64,000 nt of DNA from Seonamhaeicola sediminis (GTDB lineage: Bacteria > Bacteroidota > Bacteroidia > Flavobacteriales > Flavobacteriaceae): NCBI RefSeq assembly GCF_004358095.2, contig NZ_SMZJ02000001.1:372001-436000 (forward strand), written 5' to 3'. A program made the translations under genes and the position numbers. The notes below the pieces were generated by a model, which saw only the letters and a list, made by a program, of their open reading frames with translations, had not been told where the DNA came from and did no database searches. The first letter of the stretch is position 1; each line of letters opens with the position of its first letter. Positions 38,046 through 49,100 of the stretch are shown here, piece after piece.

Positions 38046-41000
38046 TTAGTTTGTATGATATATTTCTAATTCTGAAATTCCAGGAATAGCATCAGAAGCT
38101 TCTATTAGAATTCTAAATTTTGAAGCTGTTACGGTTTGAAATTGATGTATTTTATTTGAACCGCAAGATGTATCCACTGCTAAATCTTCCCAGATTTCAT
38201 TTTCAAAATATTGAATTTTATAATTTGTAATATGATTACCTTTTTCGTGAATGACAATTTTGTTAAATGTTTGGAGTTTAAACCATTCTACTTCCAACCA
38301 TTCGTTGGTTTTAGAACTAGCTTTCCAATGCGTTTCTAACTTTTGATCATTTGCTCTAAACGCTTCAAAAAGTGGTAGTTTTTCAGAATCGATAGTCATT
38401 GAAGACGCATTCATTCGTCCTATTAATGCCAAATTACTAGGTATATTTAAAGGCTCTGGATAACTTACTTTTGGTAATTCAGATACTTCAAAATCATAAA
38501 CACCCGATACTACTTCAAAAATAATATAATTACCAACCGCGTCGCTGTTCTCCGAACCAATATGTTTAATTCCCTCTGATTTTTCAATACTCATTCCACC
38601 TTCAAAAACTGAGTTCATTTCATTAGCTGGAATATAAATCTTAGCAGAAGTATTAACGGGAATTTCAATATGAAACGTTGCTGTTTTATCAGCAATTTTC
38701 CAATTGGAAACGACCTCACCATAAGGCGATTGGTAACTTGCATTTACATAGTTTAAATCACAAACAGGAGCTGGTTTTACGATAAATTGTTGCATTCCTG
38801 GTTGCTCTGAGTCTGGTCTGATACCAGCAAAACCTTTAATAAAATAACCACCAATACCCGTGTAACAGGTGTGAATTTGACTGTTACCAATAGCAGACCA
38901 GCGTTCTGGCCACACGGTTTTGCCTTGTTCTAAGAAGTAGCCGTAACTAGGATGACGTTTGTCTTTTAGCAGTTCATAAATTAAATCCATGCGCTCACCA
39001 TGCTCTATAAAATAACGCGTGTAAAGGGCTTGCCCCGAACTACCCGTATCGTAATACGGAAATTTATATAAAACTTGGTCCACTAAATTATCGTAAACCT
39101 TTTGTTTTTCTGACTCGGGAGTAACGCCAGAAAGTAAAGCAAAAGCCTGATTTACCTGATGCCCTTCACCATATTTCCCAGTTTGCGCATCATATATCTT
39201 TTGATGTGTTGCCTTTCGTTGTACTTGTAAACGGTCTGAAAATAGTTTTACATCCTCCGTTTTATCTAAAGCCTTGGCTATTTCTAATGCTGACTCTAGC
39301 ATAAAGGCATATACACAATTATTAAAATGCTCGGATTCTGGTGAATTACTAGAACTCCAAAAATTACCTCTCGGGGTACACCAATCACCCAATCCTGGGA
39401 ATTCCAATGTACCGCGTTCACCTATTTTCAAGGCATCTTGGGTATCAAAATTAGAATGTTCATATAACCAATGCATCCACTTTTTTAATGTTGGGTAATG
39501 ATTTTCTAGCAATTGCTTATCGCCCAACATACGGTAAGTTTCCCAAATGGTTATTGGACTGTTTGCCATCCACATTAAAAACTCAAAATCGTCGCCATTT
39601 ATTACGGCTCGCATTTTACCATCATCGGCCTGAGCATCTTGCATAAATTGCGCATATTGCATCATGTAGGAGCCACTTTCAAAATTAGGTAGAGCGTCAC
39701 CGTACATAGCGGCCACGGTAACTTCTCCCCAACCTCTGCGTTCGCGATGGGGGCAATCTACCAAAATACCATCTATCGTATTAGCGATGTAGGTATTTAG
39801 ATTTACTTGGTATATCTTATTTAACAACTCGCTTGAGCTTTCAAACTGGCTAATTTGCTTGCGGTCGTTTGTAATTACATAACCTTTTATATCTTTTAAT
39901 TCAGGTTTGTAATTAATACCATAAACCGTTACAAAACGACCTCCTGCCAAATTGAATCGGTTGGTAAAATGGCCTGTGCCGGTTTCATCATAAATGTATT
40001 TACTGCGCTGTTCCCAAGATGTGGACACCTCTTTATGGTCGGCAATTTCAAAAGTAACGGTATCACCCGCTTTACCATTATAAAGGTTTATTTCGAAATA
40101 ACCGGTGTAGTTTTCGCCCATATCAATCACATAATGGCCATCTTCATTTTTAGTGACACCAATAGGTTTCACTTCCTTAAATTTCACTTGAGGTTCTACC
40201 ATTTGTGCACTTAAGGTCGCTGTGATTTTACTTGTCGGCGGATTAGCATCTGTACTCGGTGCTCTTACTGCGCCTTTTGGTCCCAAATTAATATCGGCCA
40301 CAGCAACATCTTGCATTTCGGCTTCATCAAAAACAACGGCATTTTCCCAATTACTATCATCGTAATCAGCAGCATTCCAATTGTCTTCACGTAAACGTTC
40401 ATCTATAATTTCACCACCAAAATCCAATATATCCCAAGAACTGTTGTAAGAACTGTAGCTTTTTTTGCATTTCCAAGAGCTATCTGAAACTAAGGTTATA
40501 GTTTCTTCACCTAAACTGATATTAGCTTGAGCTTTGAATACAAAAGGTGGGTCGAAATAATCTTTTACACGTCCCCATCTTGCCCAACCTGCTGCATGCC
40601 AAATTCCGATGACGTTATCTCCTTCTTTTAAATAATCTTTAATGTTATAAGTGAGATAGGGTAAGCGCTTTTTAAAGAAAGAGTTCACAGGATTCATCAC
40701 CTCATCACCCACTTTCTTCCCATTTACATACAATTCATGATACCCAAAGGAAGCCACATGAATGAATGCAAATTCTGGTGTTTTATCTAAAGACACATTC
40801 TTTCTGTACCAATTGTGGTCTTTTTTGTTTTGGTCTTTTTTATAAATCCATACGCCTTTCCAATCATTTGGCAATAGTAATCCCATGGAAAAATGCGCAA
40901 CTTCACTCCAATTCGATACTAAACCATTAGCATCCCAAATTTTCACCTTCCAAAAATACTGCTTACCAGATTCTAAAGTATTCCCTTCAAACTTAACATT

Positions 41001-41312
41001 TACAGATTCATTAGTTGCCATTTTACCAGAATCCCAAACATCACCCTCGTTATTGTTTAGAGCCCCTAGACTGTTAGCCACTAAAATTTGATATGCCGTT
41101 TGTTCTTGCCCTTGTTCTTGACTTTCATCAACTAATTTCCAACTAAATCTTGGAGTCGTATTATCAATACCCAAAGGATTTGTACGGTACTCGCACTTTA
41201 ACTCAGTAATTTTCAAAAGAGATTGCTCACAAGAGACACATAGCAGTCCACAAATTAGCATTAAAATCAACAAAGAATTTGAAAAAATGTTACTGGCTCG
41301 CTTTAGCTTCAT
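38046..41312 (-). CDS. GH78 alpha-L-rhamnosidase with C-terminal discoidin-like domain, lipoprotein
   Basis: 1,088 residues, starting at ATG 41312 with a lipoprotein signal ending LLCVSC. It is a close paralogue of the protein at 32229-35477 over its whole length: NPLGIDNTTPRFSWKL, YHELYVNGKKVGDEVMNPVN, DCPHRERRGWGEV (about 517, again without the usual GD), GLGDWCTPRGNFWSSSNSPE, and a discoidin-like C-terminus (SNLALIGRMNASSMTIDSEK). It is the first gene of the GH78-GH78-GH78-isomerase-GH106 unit, behind promoter module 41345-41389, and divergent from the AraC gene. Confidence 0.88.
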   Translation of the reverse strand: MKLKRASNIFSNSLLILMLICGLLCVSCEQSLLKITELKCEYRTNPLGIDNTTPRFSWKLVDESQEQGQEQTAYQILVANSLGALNNNEGDVWDSGKMATNESVNVKFEGNTLESGKQYFWKVKIWDANGLVSNWSEVAHFSMGLLLPNDWKGVWIYKKDQNKKDHNWYRKNVSLDKTPEFAFIHVASFGYHELYVNGKKVGDEVMNPVNSFFKKRLPYLTYNIKDYLKEGDNVIGIWHAAGWARWGRVKDYFDPPFVFKAQANISLGEETITLVSDSSWKCKKSYSSYNSSWDILDFGGEIIDERLREDNWNAADYDDSNWENAVVFDEAEMQDVAVADINLGPKGAVRAPSTDANPPTSKITATLSAQMVEPQVKFKEVKPIGVTKNEDGHYVIDMGENYTGYFEINLYNGKAGDTVTFEIADHKEVSTSWEQRSKYIYDETGTGHFTNRFNLAGGRFVTVYGINYKPELKDIKGYVITNDRKQISQFESSSELLNKIYQVNLNTYIANTIDGILVDCPHRERRGWGEVTVAAMYGDALPNFESGSYMMQYAQFMQDAQADDGKMRAVINGDDFEFLMWMANSPITIWETYRMLGDKQLLENHYPTLKKWMHWLYEHSNFDTQDALKIGERGTLEFPGLGDWCTPRGNFWSSSNSPESEHFNNCVYAFMLESALEIAKALDKTEDVKLFSDRLQVQRKATHQKIYDAQTGKYGEGHQVNQAFALLSGVTPESEKQKVYDNLVDQVLYKFPYYDTGSSGQALYTRYFIEHGERMDLIYELLKDKRHPSYGYFLEQGKTVWPERWSAIGNSQIHTCYTGIGGYFIKGFAGIRPDSEQPGMQQFIVKPAPVCDLNYVNASYQSPYGEVVSNWKIADKTATFHIEIPVNTSAKIYIPANEMNSVFEGGMSIEKSEGIKHIGSENSDAVGNYIIFEVVSGVYDFEVSELPKVSYPEPLNIPSNLALIGRMNASSMTIDSEKLPLFEAFRANDQKLETHWKASSKTNEWLEVEWFKLQTFNKIVIHEKGNHITNYKIQYFENEIWEDLAVDTSCGSNKIHQFQTVTASKFRILIEASDAIPGISELEIYHTN

Positions 41313-41344
41313 GTGGTTTAATATTTAGTTTAGTTTGGAAGTAA

Positions 41345-41389
41345 TAAATAAAATGAAAAACGTGGTGATTACCATCCTGCCCTCTCCCG
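41345..41389 (-). promoter_or_regulatory. Direct-repeat operator in the divergent AraC/GH78 promoter region
   Basis: The operator reads CGGGAGAGGGCAGGATG on the coding strand (41389 down to 41373), heptamers 10 bp apart, ending 61 bp before the GH78 ATG. The -7 box is poor at the standard position (TTTATTTA, 41352-41345); TATTTATT 2 bp further is an alternative. It is also 101 bp upstream of the AraC ATG on the other strand, so it could serve both genes. Confidence 0.5.
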
Positions 41390-41489
41390 TAAGATTTCAG
41401 TTCACTCTAATTACAACTTGTTTGTAAATTTCTTTTAATTTATACAAATTCACAATTAACAAATTGATATATTAGTTGCACAAAATGAT

Positions 41490-42365
41490 ATGAAAAATAA
41501 ATATAGAAAATATTTAATTACCAGTAATATAGAAATATTATGGGGTTTTTATATTAATAATTTAGGACGAAATGTTATTGAAAAAAACACAGAATACCCT
41601 TCTATGGATCATCCTGACCAGTATATATTTACTTGGGATAAAGGGCGCGTTTTAAATGAATTTCACGTTGTTTTAATAACCAAAGGCGAAGGCGTTTTTG
41701 AGAGTAAAGCTACAGGAAAAGTAAACGTATCTGATGGTGATGTTTTTTTATTATTTCCTGGTATTTGGCATAGGTACAAACCAAAAAAAAGTACGGGTTG
41801 GACAGAACGATGGGTAGGCTTTTCAGGACAGATTGCATCTCAGTTTCTATCTAATGGTTTTTTTAATACAAACGAACCAGTGATATCAAAATGTAACAAA
41901 CCATCGATATTACAACATTTTAATTCGCTTTTTAAATTATTTGATGAAGAACCTTACGGTTTTCAACGTTTAGCATCTGGTATTTGCCTACAGCTTATGG
42001 CAGATTTATACAATATTAAAAGTGGTGGCAGTAATGTTGAAAGTTTAAATTCGCTTGTAGCACAGGCCAAAAGGACTATGTATGACCACCTTGATTCAAC
42101 TTTAAATTTGAAGAAAATAGCTCAAGAATTAGGTGTAAGTTATTCTAAATTTAGAATCGATTTTAAAAGGCAAACGGGTATCTCACCATTGCAGTACCAT
42201 CTTCTTCTGAAAATAGAAAAATCGAAAGAATTACTTTTAAACACGAACAAAAGTCAAAAAGAAATTGCCTTTGAACTCGGCTTTGAATCGGATGTGTATT
42301 TTAATCGTTTATTTAAACGTAAAACAGGTTTGGCTCCTGGACAGTTTCGAAATTCCACACACTAA
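41490..42365 (+). CDS. AraC family transcriptional regulator
   Basis: 291 residues, no signal peptide. Residues about 30-110 look like a cupin sugar-sensing domain (HVVLITKGEGVFES, VSDGDVFLLFPGIWHRYKP). Residues about 190-288 are the double helix-turn-helix of AraC proteins: LNLKKIAQELGVSYSKFRID and KEIAFELGFESDVYFNRLFK, ending KRKTGLAPGQFR. The ATG at 41490 is used; an ATG 5 bp earlier stops after two codons. It is the only plus-strand gene in the window, divergent from the GH78 unit and convergent with the gene at 42367 (1-bp gap between stops). It probably senses a released sugar and controls part of this locus; its two HTHs would fit a site with two contacts one helical turn apart. Confidence 0.92.
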   Translation: MKNKYRKYLITSNIEILWGFYINNLGRNVIEKNTEYPSMDHPDQYIFTWDKGRVLNEFHVVLITKGEGVFESKATGKVNVSDGDVFLLFPGIWHRYKPKKSTGWTERWVGFSGQIASQFLSNGFFNTNEPVISKCNKPSILQHFNSLFKLFDEEPYGFQRLASGICLQLMADLYNIKSGGSNVESLNSLVAQAKRTMYDHLDSTLNLKKIAQELGVSYSKFRIDFKRQTGISPLQYHLLLKIEKSKELLLNTNKSQKEIAFELGFESDVYFNRLFKRKTGLAPGQFRNSTH

Positions 42366-42366
42366 T

Positions 42367-44280
42367 TTAACTTACTGAAATTATTATTTCCAACGCCTTG
42401 TTATCCTCAAAAAAGATTTCAAATGGTAAAGCCTCCACCCCAGGTACCATATTAAAGGTTCTTTTACCTTCAAGAGCTTTCATTTTAATTGGTGCGCTTG
42501 CTTTAATCGTAACTAAGCCTTCAGGTTTTTGAATGGTGATTTCATTTTCACTAACATTTGTTACAACTTCACTTGAAGGAGAAACAATTGGCAACACAAA
42601 GGCAGTTTGCTCTTTAATATCTTGTTTTGTACTTACCTTAATCTCTGTTTTATCAGCAGTACAATTGTAGGCAATATCGAATGTAGAAGCAGTCCCCTCA
42701 ACTTCTTGTCTGCCACCATTTTTTAGTTTTACATCCGCCATCAACTCTATACTTCCGTTTTCATCACTAGAAGTAACTGTGGCTGGTAAATCGTATAAAT
42801 TGGTATACCAAATCTCATTTTTAAAAGTTTCTATACGAGGCGTTAAACAGATATCCTTTTCTGGTTGTACTTGTTGGTTGTTTTTTTCAACCATTTCATA
42901 TTTAGCCATACTAGCAGCACAGATCAAGCCAACTTTGTTGTGATATAATATTCCTAAAGCACCACCTGAAGCTTGCCTAAAATCTTCCTTATAATGATAT
43001 TCTGCATCGTAGGCACTTACCGTTCCTCTCCAATCGCCCCTGGCGAACAAAAACACATCCAAATCCTTAAAATGTTTGACGCCATCTGCAGTTGCTCTAG
43101 GTAAGGCTGCATTTACATTTATTTCTGGTAAATGGTCCCAATGATCTAATAAGGCTGCTAAAGGTTTGGCGTGTGTAAATGTATGGTGTACACAAGGTGG
43201 AATTCCTGCTTCAATAAAACCAGGACCTCCATGAATTAACCCATCTGCTGTGCAACGTTGTAATAATTCTGTATTTTTTACGGCTGCTGTTCCAAAAGCA
43301 GGATTAATATGAGCCATCATTCCAAATGCAGGTTGACTACCATCACAGGTTCTACTGCCCCAATAACTCCACTTATACATGCGGTTACCCCAACTGTTGT
43401 CCCAACCACCATCAGGCAACATAAATTCTAAATGGCTGTTGAGAGATTTGGTTAAGATTTGTAATAACTCATCATCTTTTTCCTTAAGCGCATACATCAC
43501 TAAACTGTTGAGGGTTTCTTCTACATTGTATCCTAAGTCTACACCGTGTAATCCTTTTTCGCTTAACTTGCTTGAGCTCTTTTTACACTCGCCAAATAAC
43601 AAACCTTCATTGGGTGTAAAATAAGCTTTTACTTGAGATGCTAATGTTTTACTCTTGGCTTTAAAATCATCTCTATTGACAACGTTACCAATTAAGTTTA
43701 GCCCATAAACCGCTGTTCCCGGATAATTGATATTTGTAAAATCTATGGTAAATTCGTCATATATATATTGACCCGCTTTTTCTAGACGTACTGTCCATGC
43801 TTTTCGAGTTTCTTCATCTAAAACATGACCATGATAATGCAATGCTTCAGCTAGAGCTATCGCTCCAAAAACGGTAATACCTTTCCACGATTTTGGATTT
43901 TTGATCACTGTCCAAGCGCCATTTTCTTGAGAGACATTATTTTCAGCCCAAGTCATAACCAATTTAGCTCCTTCAACATATTTATCATCACCGGTTTTAT
44001 CCGCCATAAATAAAAACGGATACACAGCATCCATACAACGCCCATGAATATGAGAACATGACGGACACCCTAAAGCACCGTGAACCTCTAAATTTGACGG
44101 ATTGTTAATTTGTACTTTTAACATGCCATCACTCCAATCTTTTAACAAACTTGTAATCAAGTTTTTGAATTCTAAAGAGTGTTCTGGATGGCTTTCACAT
44201 GCATTTAGCAATCCTGCCATTGGTAATGATAAACCAACACCGGCAATCGTAGATAATTGTATAAAGTTTCGTCTTTTCAT
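42367..44280 (-). CDS. Tat-exported lipoprotein with predicted toroid fold, possible lyase or hydrolase of unassigned family
   Basis: 637 residues. The N-terminus MKRRNFIQLSTIAGVGLSLP has the twin-arginine motif and is followed by a lipobox (LLNAC, Cys28), so it is exported folded and anchored. Residues about 40-400 look like an (alpha/alpha) toroid: CPSCSHIHGRCMDAVYPFLF, GITVFGAIALAEALHYHG, HGVDLGYNVEETLNSLVMYA, LPDGGWDNSWGNRMYKWSYW, and HHTFTHAKPLAALLDHWDHL. The last part (about 420-637) is beta-rich. This architecture is common in polysaccharide lyases and some hydrolases, but I cannot place the family. It has its own promoter module (44300-44344). Confidence 0.6.
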   Translation of the reverse strand: MKRRNFIQLSTIAGVGLSLPMAGLLNACESHPEHSLEFKNLITSLLKDWSDGMLKVQINNPSNLEVHGALGCPSCSHIHGRCMDAVYPFLFMADKTGDDKYVEGAKLVMTWAENNVSQENGAWTVIKNPKSWKGITVFGAIALAEALHYHGHVLDEETRKAWTVRLEKAGQYIYDEFTIDFTNINYPGTAVYGLNLIGNVVNRDDFKAKSKTLASQVKAYFTPNEGLLFGECKKSSSKLSEKGLHGVDLGYNVEETLNSLVMYALKEKDDELLQILTKSLNSHLEFMLPDGGWDNSWGNRMYKWSYWGSRTCDGSQPAFGMMAHINPAFGTAAVKNTELLQRCTADGLIHGGPGFIEAGIPPCVHHTFTHAKPLAALLDHWDHLPEINVNAALPRATADGVKHFKDLDVFLFARGDWRGTVSAYDAEYHYKEDFRQASGGALGILYHNKVGLICAASMAKYEMVEKNNQQVQPEKDICLTPRIETFKNEIWYTNLYDLPATVTSSDENGSIELMADVKLKNGGRQEVEGTASTFDIAYNCTADKTEIKVSTKQDIKEQTAFVLPIVSPSSEVVTNVSENEITIQKPEGLVTIKASAPIKMKALEGKRTFNMVPGVEALPFEIFFEDNKALEIIISVS

Positions 44281-44299
44281 TTAGTAAAAATTAACAGGT

Positions 44300-44344
44300 T
44301 GAATTTAAAAATATAACCGTTATAAACCATCCTGTTTTGTCCTG
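44300..44344 (-). promoter_or_regulatory. Direct-repeat operator plus -7 box for the Tat-exported toroid protein
   Basis: The operator reads CAGGACAAAACAGGATG on the coding strand (44344 down to 44328), then 20 bp, then TAAATTCA (44307-44300). The operator ends 48 bp before the ATG. A strong terminator of the upstream gene lies only 17 bp upstream of it, so this gene is transcribed independently. Confidence 0.7.
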
Positions 44345-44352
44345 TTCAAAAA

Positions 44353-44386
44353 ATCAAAAAAAGCCAGAATCAAATTTGTTCTGGCT
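44353..44386 (-). terminator. Intrinsic terminator of the PL28-like lyase gene
   Basis: On the minus strand, AGCCAGAA-loop-TTCTGGCT (44386 down to 44362) is an 8-bp perfect stem followed by a run of seven T. It lies 30 bp after the stop codon at 44417. Confidence 0.85.
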
Positions 44387-44416
44387 TCATCAATAGTCTG
44401 TAAATGTTTAAATGTC

Positions 44417-45988
44417 TTATTTAACTACGAGTTTGGGATGGAATACATTGTTTTCATCTGTAACAGCCCTTACAAGGTAAATACCCGTGTTTAACCTGCC
44501 TCTGTTATTAACTTCAATATTCTCTGCACCTGTTGAATTTTTATAAACAACTTTACCAAGAATGTTAAACACTTCTATTCTTTTTACACCAGAAATATTT
44601 TTAAATGCAATTGTAAAACTATCAGTTGTTGGGTTTGGATAAATTTTCATTGAAGATACCTTGAGATCTATATCAGAAATACTCAATGACTGGCTTGTTG
44701 GTATAGCCTCCCAACTACCTCTATCATCGGTTTCTAAAACATTTAATTTATGATAAACGCCCCCATCAGCTTCATGATATAAAATTCTACCACTAAACCT
44801 TGATTCAAATCTGTAAGTATCCTCCAATTCGTCATAATGAATTGTCCAAGATTTATCGGTATCTGTAGTTGGAGCATCTTTACCTGTACTTACTACAAGA
44901 AAAGGGTCTGTACCTACTGCCCTTAGTACATCAATATTATTACCCTTATCTTGACTGTCAATATTGTGATAAGCGCCACTTTCTACAAATTTCCAATGGG
45001 TATTGAAGGGCTCACCTGAATCGGTCATGGTTACTGGAGTGGCACTATTCCCAACGGCAGTTAAAAATTTACCGGTTGCTACATTTCGCAACCTATAAAT
45101 ATCGTCTGACGGAACTGGGTCACCAGTATCTACAACCTCCATCTTCTGGTATGTTGTATTTGCCCATCTTATTTGAGCACGACCTCCTTTAACTCTATAG
45201 GCACCATACCTAATACCTGATTCCGTTCCTCTTTCCGGATCTGGGATGTTCCAAGGAAAAGATACACCATCAATTACCGCATCACAATAATGAATTTTTT
45301 TAGTGGCATCGTTTGGGTCTTCCCTGAAACCAACCTCTAGCTCAAAAGTAATTTCGGCATCTTTGTCTACCTCAATTAGCTCCACAACTTCTCTACCACT
45401 TCCCGATCCACCACGTTCTAAAATACGCTCAGCAAATATTTTGAAGGCTACCTGCTTGCCTGCGTTGGCGCCTGTGCCAAAAATAGGTTTTGCTAGATAT
45501 AGACAAATTGCAGGATCTGGAGGTCCACCACCGCCTGTATGCTTTCCTTTAGCTTGAGCAATATAGCTACCGTCTTGACTCTCAATACCCGTGTAGCCAG
45601 CCTCCAAAATCCTAAATGTCCCCGTAAATCTTGCATAACTTCCAACACCTGTTTCCTGAGATCTTGGTAATGAGCGCTCTATTCTTGGTTGTAAAGTGTT
45701 AGGTGCATCCCAGTGGTTAGACCCATCGGTGATATTATAAACGCCCCAAGTTTTTCCATAGACATCACGTTCTGAATAATCGGAATAACAACTTCTATCA
45801 TCAACAGTACCCACATTGACAGGGTTTGTTATGTCTACATTTCTGGTACTATTGTTTTCAAATTCACCAGAAGCTGGGCAACTTAAGTCTGGGTTCGTAT
45901 CTTCATCAGGTGCTGTTTGTGCTATTAAACAAACAGAAAAAAGTGCAAAACTAAATAGCAATATGGATTTAAAAGTATTCTTTTTCAT
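44417..45988 (-). CDS. Probable PL28 ulvan lyase with binding module and T9SS sorting domain
   Basis: 523 residues with a signal peptide ([24 protein letters not shown]). Residues about 24-285 look like the beta-jelly-roll PL28 catalytic domain: [78 protein letters not shown] and [19 protein letters not shown]. The family call rests on my memory of the Nonlabens and Formosa lyases. Residues about 295-440 look like a beta-trefoil-type binding module, where an ulvan-binding domain has been reported in such lyases. The last 80 residues are a T9SS sorting domain ([15 protein letters not shown] to HPKLVVK). It should cut the sulfated rhamnose-uronate backbone outside the cell by beta-elimination. 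Confidence 0.75.
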   Translation of the reverse strand: MKKNTFKSILLFSFALFSVCLIAQTAPDEDTNPDLSCPASGEFENNSTRNVDITNPVNVGTVDDRSCYSDYSERDVYGKTWGVYNITDGSNHWDAPNTLQPRIERSLPRSQETGVGSYARFTGTFRILEAGYTGIESQDGSYIAQAKGKHTGGGGPPDPAICLYLAKPIFGTGANAGKQVAFKIFAERILERGGSGSGREVVELIEVDKDAEITFELEVGFREDPNDATKKIHYCDAVIDGVSFPWNIPDPERGTESGIRYGAYRVKGGRAQIRWANTTYQKMEVVDTGDPVPSDDIYRLRNVATGKFLTAVGNSATPVTMTDSGEPFNTHWKFVESGAYHNIDSQDKGNNIDVLRAVGTDPFLVVSTGKDAPTTDTDKSWTIHYDELEDTYRFESRFSGRILYHEADGGVYHKLNVLETDDRGSWEAIPTSQSLSISDIDLKVSSMKIYPNPTTDSFTIAFKNISGVKRIEVFNILGKVVYKNSTGAENIEVNNRGRLNTGIYLVRAVTDENNVFHPKLVVK

Positions 45989-46029
45989 AGCTGTACTGAA
46001 TTATAGTTTAAAGCAATTTTTATTTCTCA

Positions 46030-46074
46030 CAAAATTGCTTTAAACCCTGTTTGCAACTATACTGTACAATGCTG
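46030..46074 (-). promoter_or_regulatory. Diverged direct-repeat operator plus -7 box for the PL28-like gene
   Basis: CAGCATTGTACAGTATA on the coding strand (46074 down to 46058), then 20 bp, then CAATTTTG (46037-46030). The heptamers are more diverged than elsewhere, but the 10-bp and 20-bp spacings are kept. The operator ends 70 bp before the ATG. Confidence 0.5.
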
Positions 46075-46148
46075 AGATTACGACGAAAAAAACTATCTAT
46101 TCGGTAAAGCGTGAAAATTCAATAATTATCAGACTACTTTAATGATTA

Positions 46149-49100
46149 CTAATTAATTACCTTTAAAACAACAGGCCCAATTAAACCCGAAGACTCCAAT
46201 TCGGTTTCATGAGGTTTTGGTCCCGCTGTAGTCCAAGTTTTCTTTTGATCTTTTGGTCTAGAATTATCATAAATCAATTGATTGCGCCACGTGTTCGTCA
46301 CTTTAATTTCTAAGCTATTGTCTCCTTCTAACACATAATCAGTAACATCAAATTGGAATGGTGGTGCCCATTTTACTCCTACTTTTTTGCCATTGCACCA
46401 GAGTTCTGCAATATTGGCAACTTCACCCAAATCCATTACAGTATTTTTACCTACACTTTCAATATGTATAACTTTTGAATAGGTTGTTGTTCCTGAGTAA
46501 TGTTTTATAGCATCGTTTTCAAACTCAGTTAAAGATTTTAACTCAGAAGCCTCGATTGTTTGCGGTGTATCCCAGCCATCGTCAAACTCTAATTTCCAGT
46601 TGTTTTGCAATGGAATATCTTCTAAAGAAACAGTTCTTTTAGTAATTGTTTTTTCTTTGTTATAAAAAATATAATCTCCTGCTATTGAAGGGATAAACTC
46701 TCCATTTTTCCAAGACACTTTTGGATAATCATTTGTTTTATGAATTTTATACCAACCTATTTTAGCATCTAAAATGGTTTTATCTTCCAATGTGATTTTT
46801 GTTTCTAAAGGTTTTGCATCACTTTTTGAAAAAACAACAATGGCGCTCCCACTTGCTGCTAAAGACAATGCAACATTTGTTCTATTATTTTCTGTTTGCC
46901 AAATATTCGCTTCTTGTATTTCACTTGTAAAAGCATCCCAAATTTGAGGTGTTCTGTCTGACACTCTGAAACTTAAAGACACATCTAAGGGGTGGTTTTC
47001 TTTTGAAGCTACAAAATAAATATCGGCATCTTGGGTTTCACGATGTATCCAATTGATATTTAGAGACTCTGGCACAATTACATCTTGTGCAATTTCTTCT
47101 TCTTGTAAAACCTCTTCTAAAGTTTTACCCCAATACACGCGCCCTTTAGCAACTTGTTTTGCACCACTTTCGGTATCATCCCATAACTCATTGGCAATAT
47201 CAAGTAATTGTTTTACATCATTTTCATCATCCATCAAACTAGGAGAATCTTTGGGCTTGTTACCTAAAACAACCGCACCATTTTCGACCAACTCTTTAAG
47301 TTTTTGGGCTGTTGATAACAACATCTTTTCAGAGTCTCTAAGCTTAATAACTCTGTAATCACCTCCGTTTTCCACATGAATTTTTCCATTTTGAACACTT
47401 AACTTTTCTTGAAGAATTTCAGAATTTAAATAATCAAATCTATAGCCTTTTGGAAATGTATCTAAATCGAAAGGAGGGCGCTCATAATGATCGCCGTAGT
47501 ACCAAAGCACGTCAGCTACATACTCTCCTTGCTGTAATACATACTGGTTTCTACTTAAATAATCAATCCAATTTGGCATATATTGCCACCATGTTTGCTC
47601 TCTAACCAAAGGAAAACCAATATTACCTCCAAAACTAGAACCTGGAGCAACATCAGTTTGTGGGGTGTGTGAAAACGTATGAAACACCAAATGATTAACA
47701 CCTTTGGCAAAATTATAATCGATTAAATATTTTACTAAAAAGGGATGTTCGTTCCATTTTACCCCCACTTGTGTACACGCTTCTGCTGCTAATTTTGGTT
47801 TATTATACAAATGTGTCGCAGATGCTGCATTAAAAATAGGTTTTGCATATTCGTTTTGATCAGATGGTGCTTTTGGGTACCAAAACTCAGTCATTGGAAT
47901 ATCACTAACCCCATAATAACGCATAGGGTCTACAGGTAATACTTCGCCTCCAGCCCCTTCGGTATACACTTCAGCTCCCATATCATGAGCAACAGTGGCA
48001 AAATGTTTAAAGAAATTATCGATGAATATCTCATCCATTGTGTGGCGTAAATCCCTTAAAAACTTGGTAGTCGTCTCTTTATCATCTACAATATAACCCA
48101 TAGTAGCAGGTAAATAGGTTTTCATACTATAGCCTCTTCGGGTTTCAAACTCCGTAAACATGTCCTCAGAATTCATCGTCCACGTAGGCACATGACTTTC
48201 CCAACTATCAATTAACAAACCTTGCAATTTCCCATCGCCTATGGGGCCACCATCTTTTATTAGATTCCCAATCATTCCCTTACGCAAATGGTTTTCTATG
48301 GTAATTTTATCGAGTTTACTCGACTCCCAACCAGTTGCCTCTGGCACTGCAGGTTTATTGGTTAAGCGCATGTTTATATGCCCAAAACGCACGATGGTCC
48401 ACTTACCTTCCGGAACATCCCAGATAAGTCTCCCATCAGCAGATAATTTATCGGTGAGATTGACTATATATGCCCCATCAATAATTGTGTTTTCAGCATA
48501 ATCAATCTCTACATCCTTTTCTAAACGACGTAACACTTTAGCTGCTTTTGCTTCATGATTATGTAATCTTGGTTTTGCACTTAATCTTATAAACTCTGGA
48601 GCAATTGCATGTGTTCCTTCAAATGTAAAAGTAAATTCTGATGATGTAGTTTCAGGAATTGTTAGAGTTAGGTATTTTCGTCGGTCATTCCAGTTTGCAT
48701 CAGGTAAATTAAGTGTTGTAATATTGGTTAATTTATTATCAATTAATGCTTCAACTTTAACAACAACATCTACAACAGGGTATTCGGTACCCATAATCAT
48801 ATGTCGCGACTGCGGAAAGGTGATAGTTCTTAAGGTTACAGGGGTGTCAAAACTAGTTTTCACCCAAGTATCTTGATTATTTACTTTTGAAATACCGTTA
48901 GCCCTGTATACGTCTAATGGCATGCTTAAGCGGGTTGTGGTTCTAGTAACGATGAGTTTAGAATTCGGGTTGAAAATGGCCTCCCAAGGCACTACGGTGT
49001 TATTGGTTTCAATTTTTGCAGGGTTTAAGGGTTCCAAATCATCACCTTCAACTGTTGGAAAAGCGAGTACTTGAATATCCTTATAATCGTAATCAGGAGT

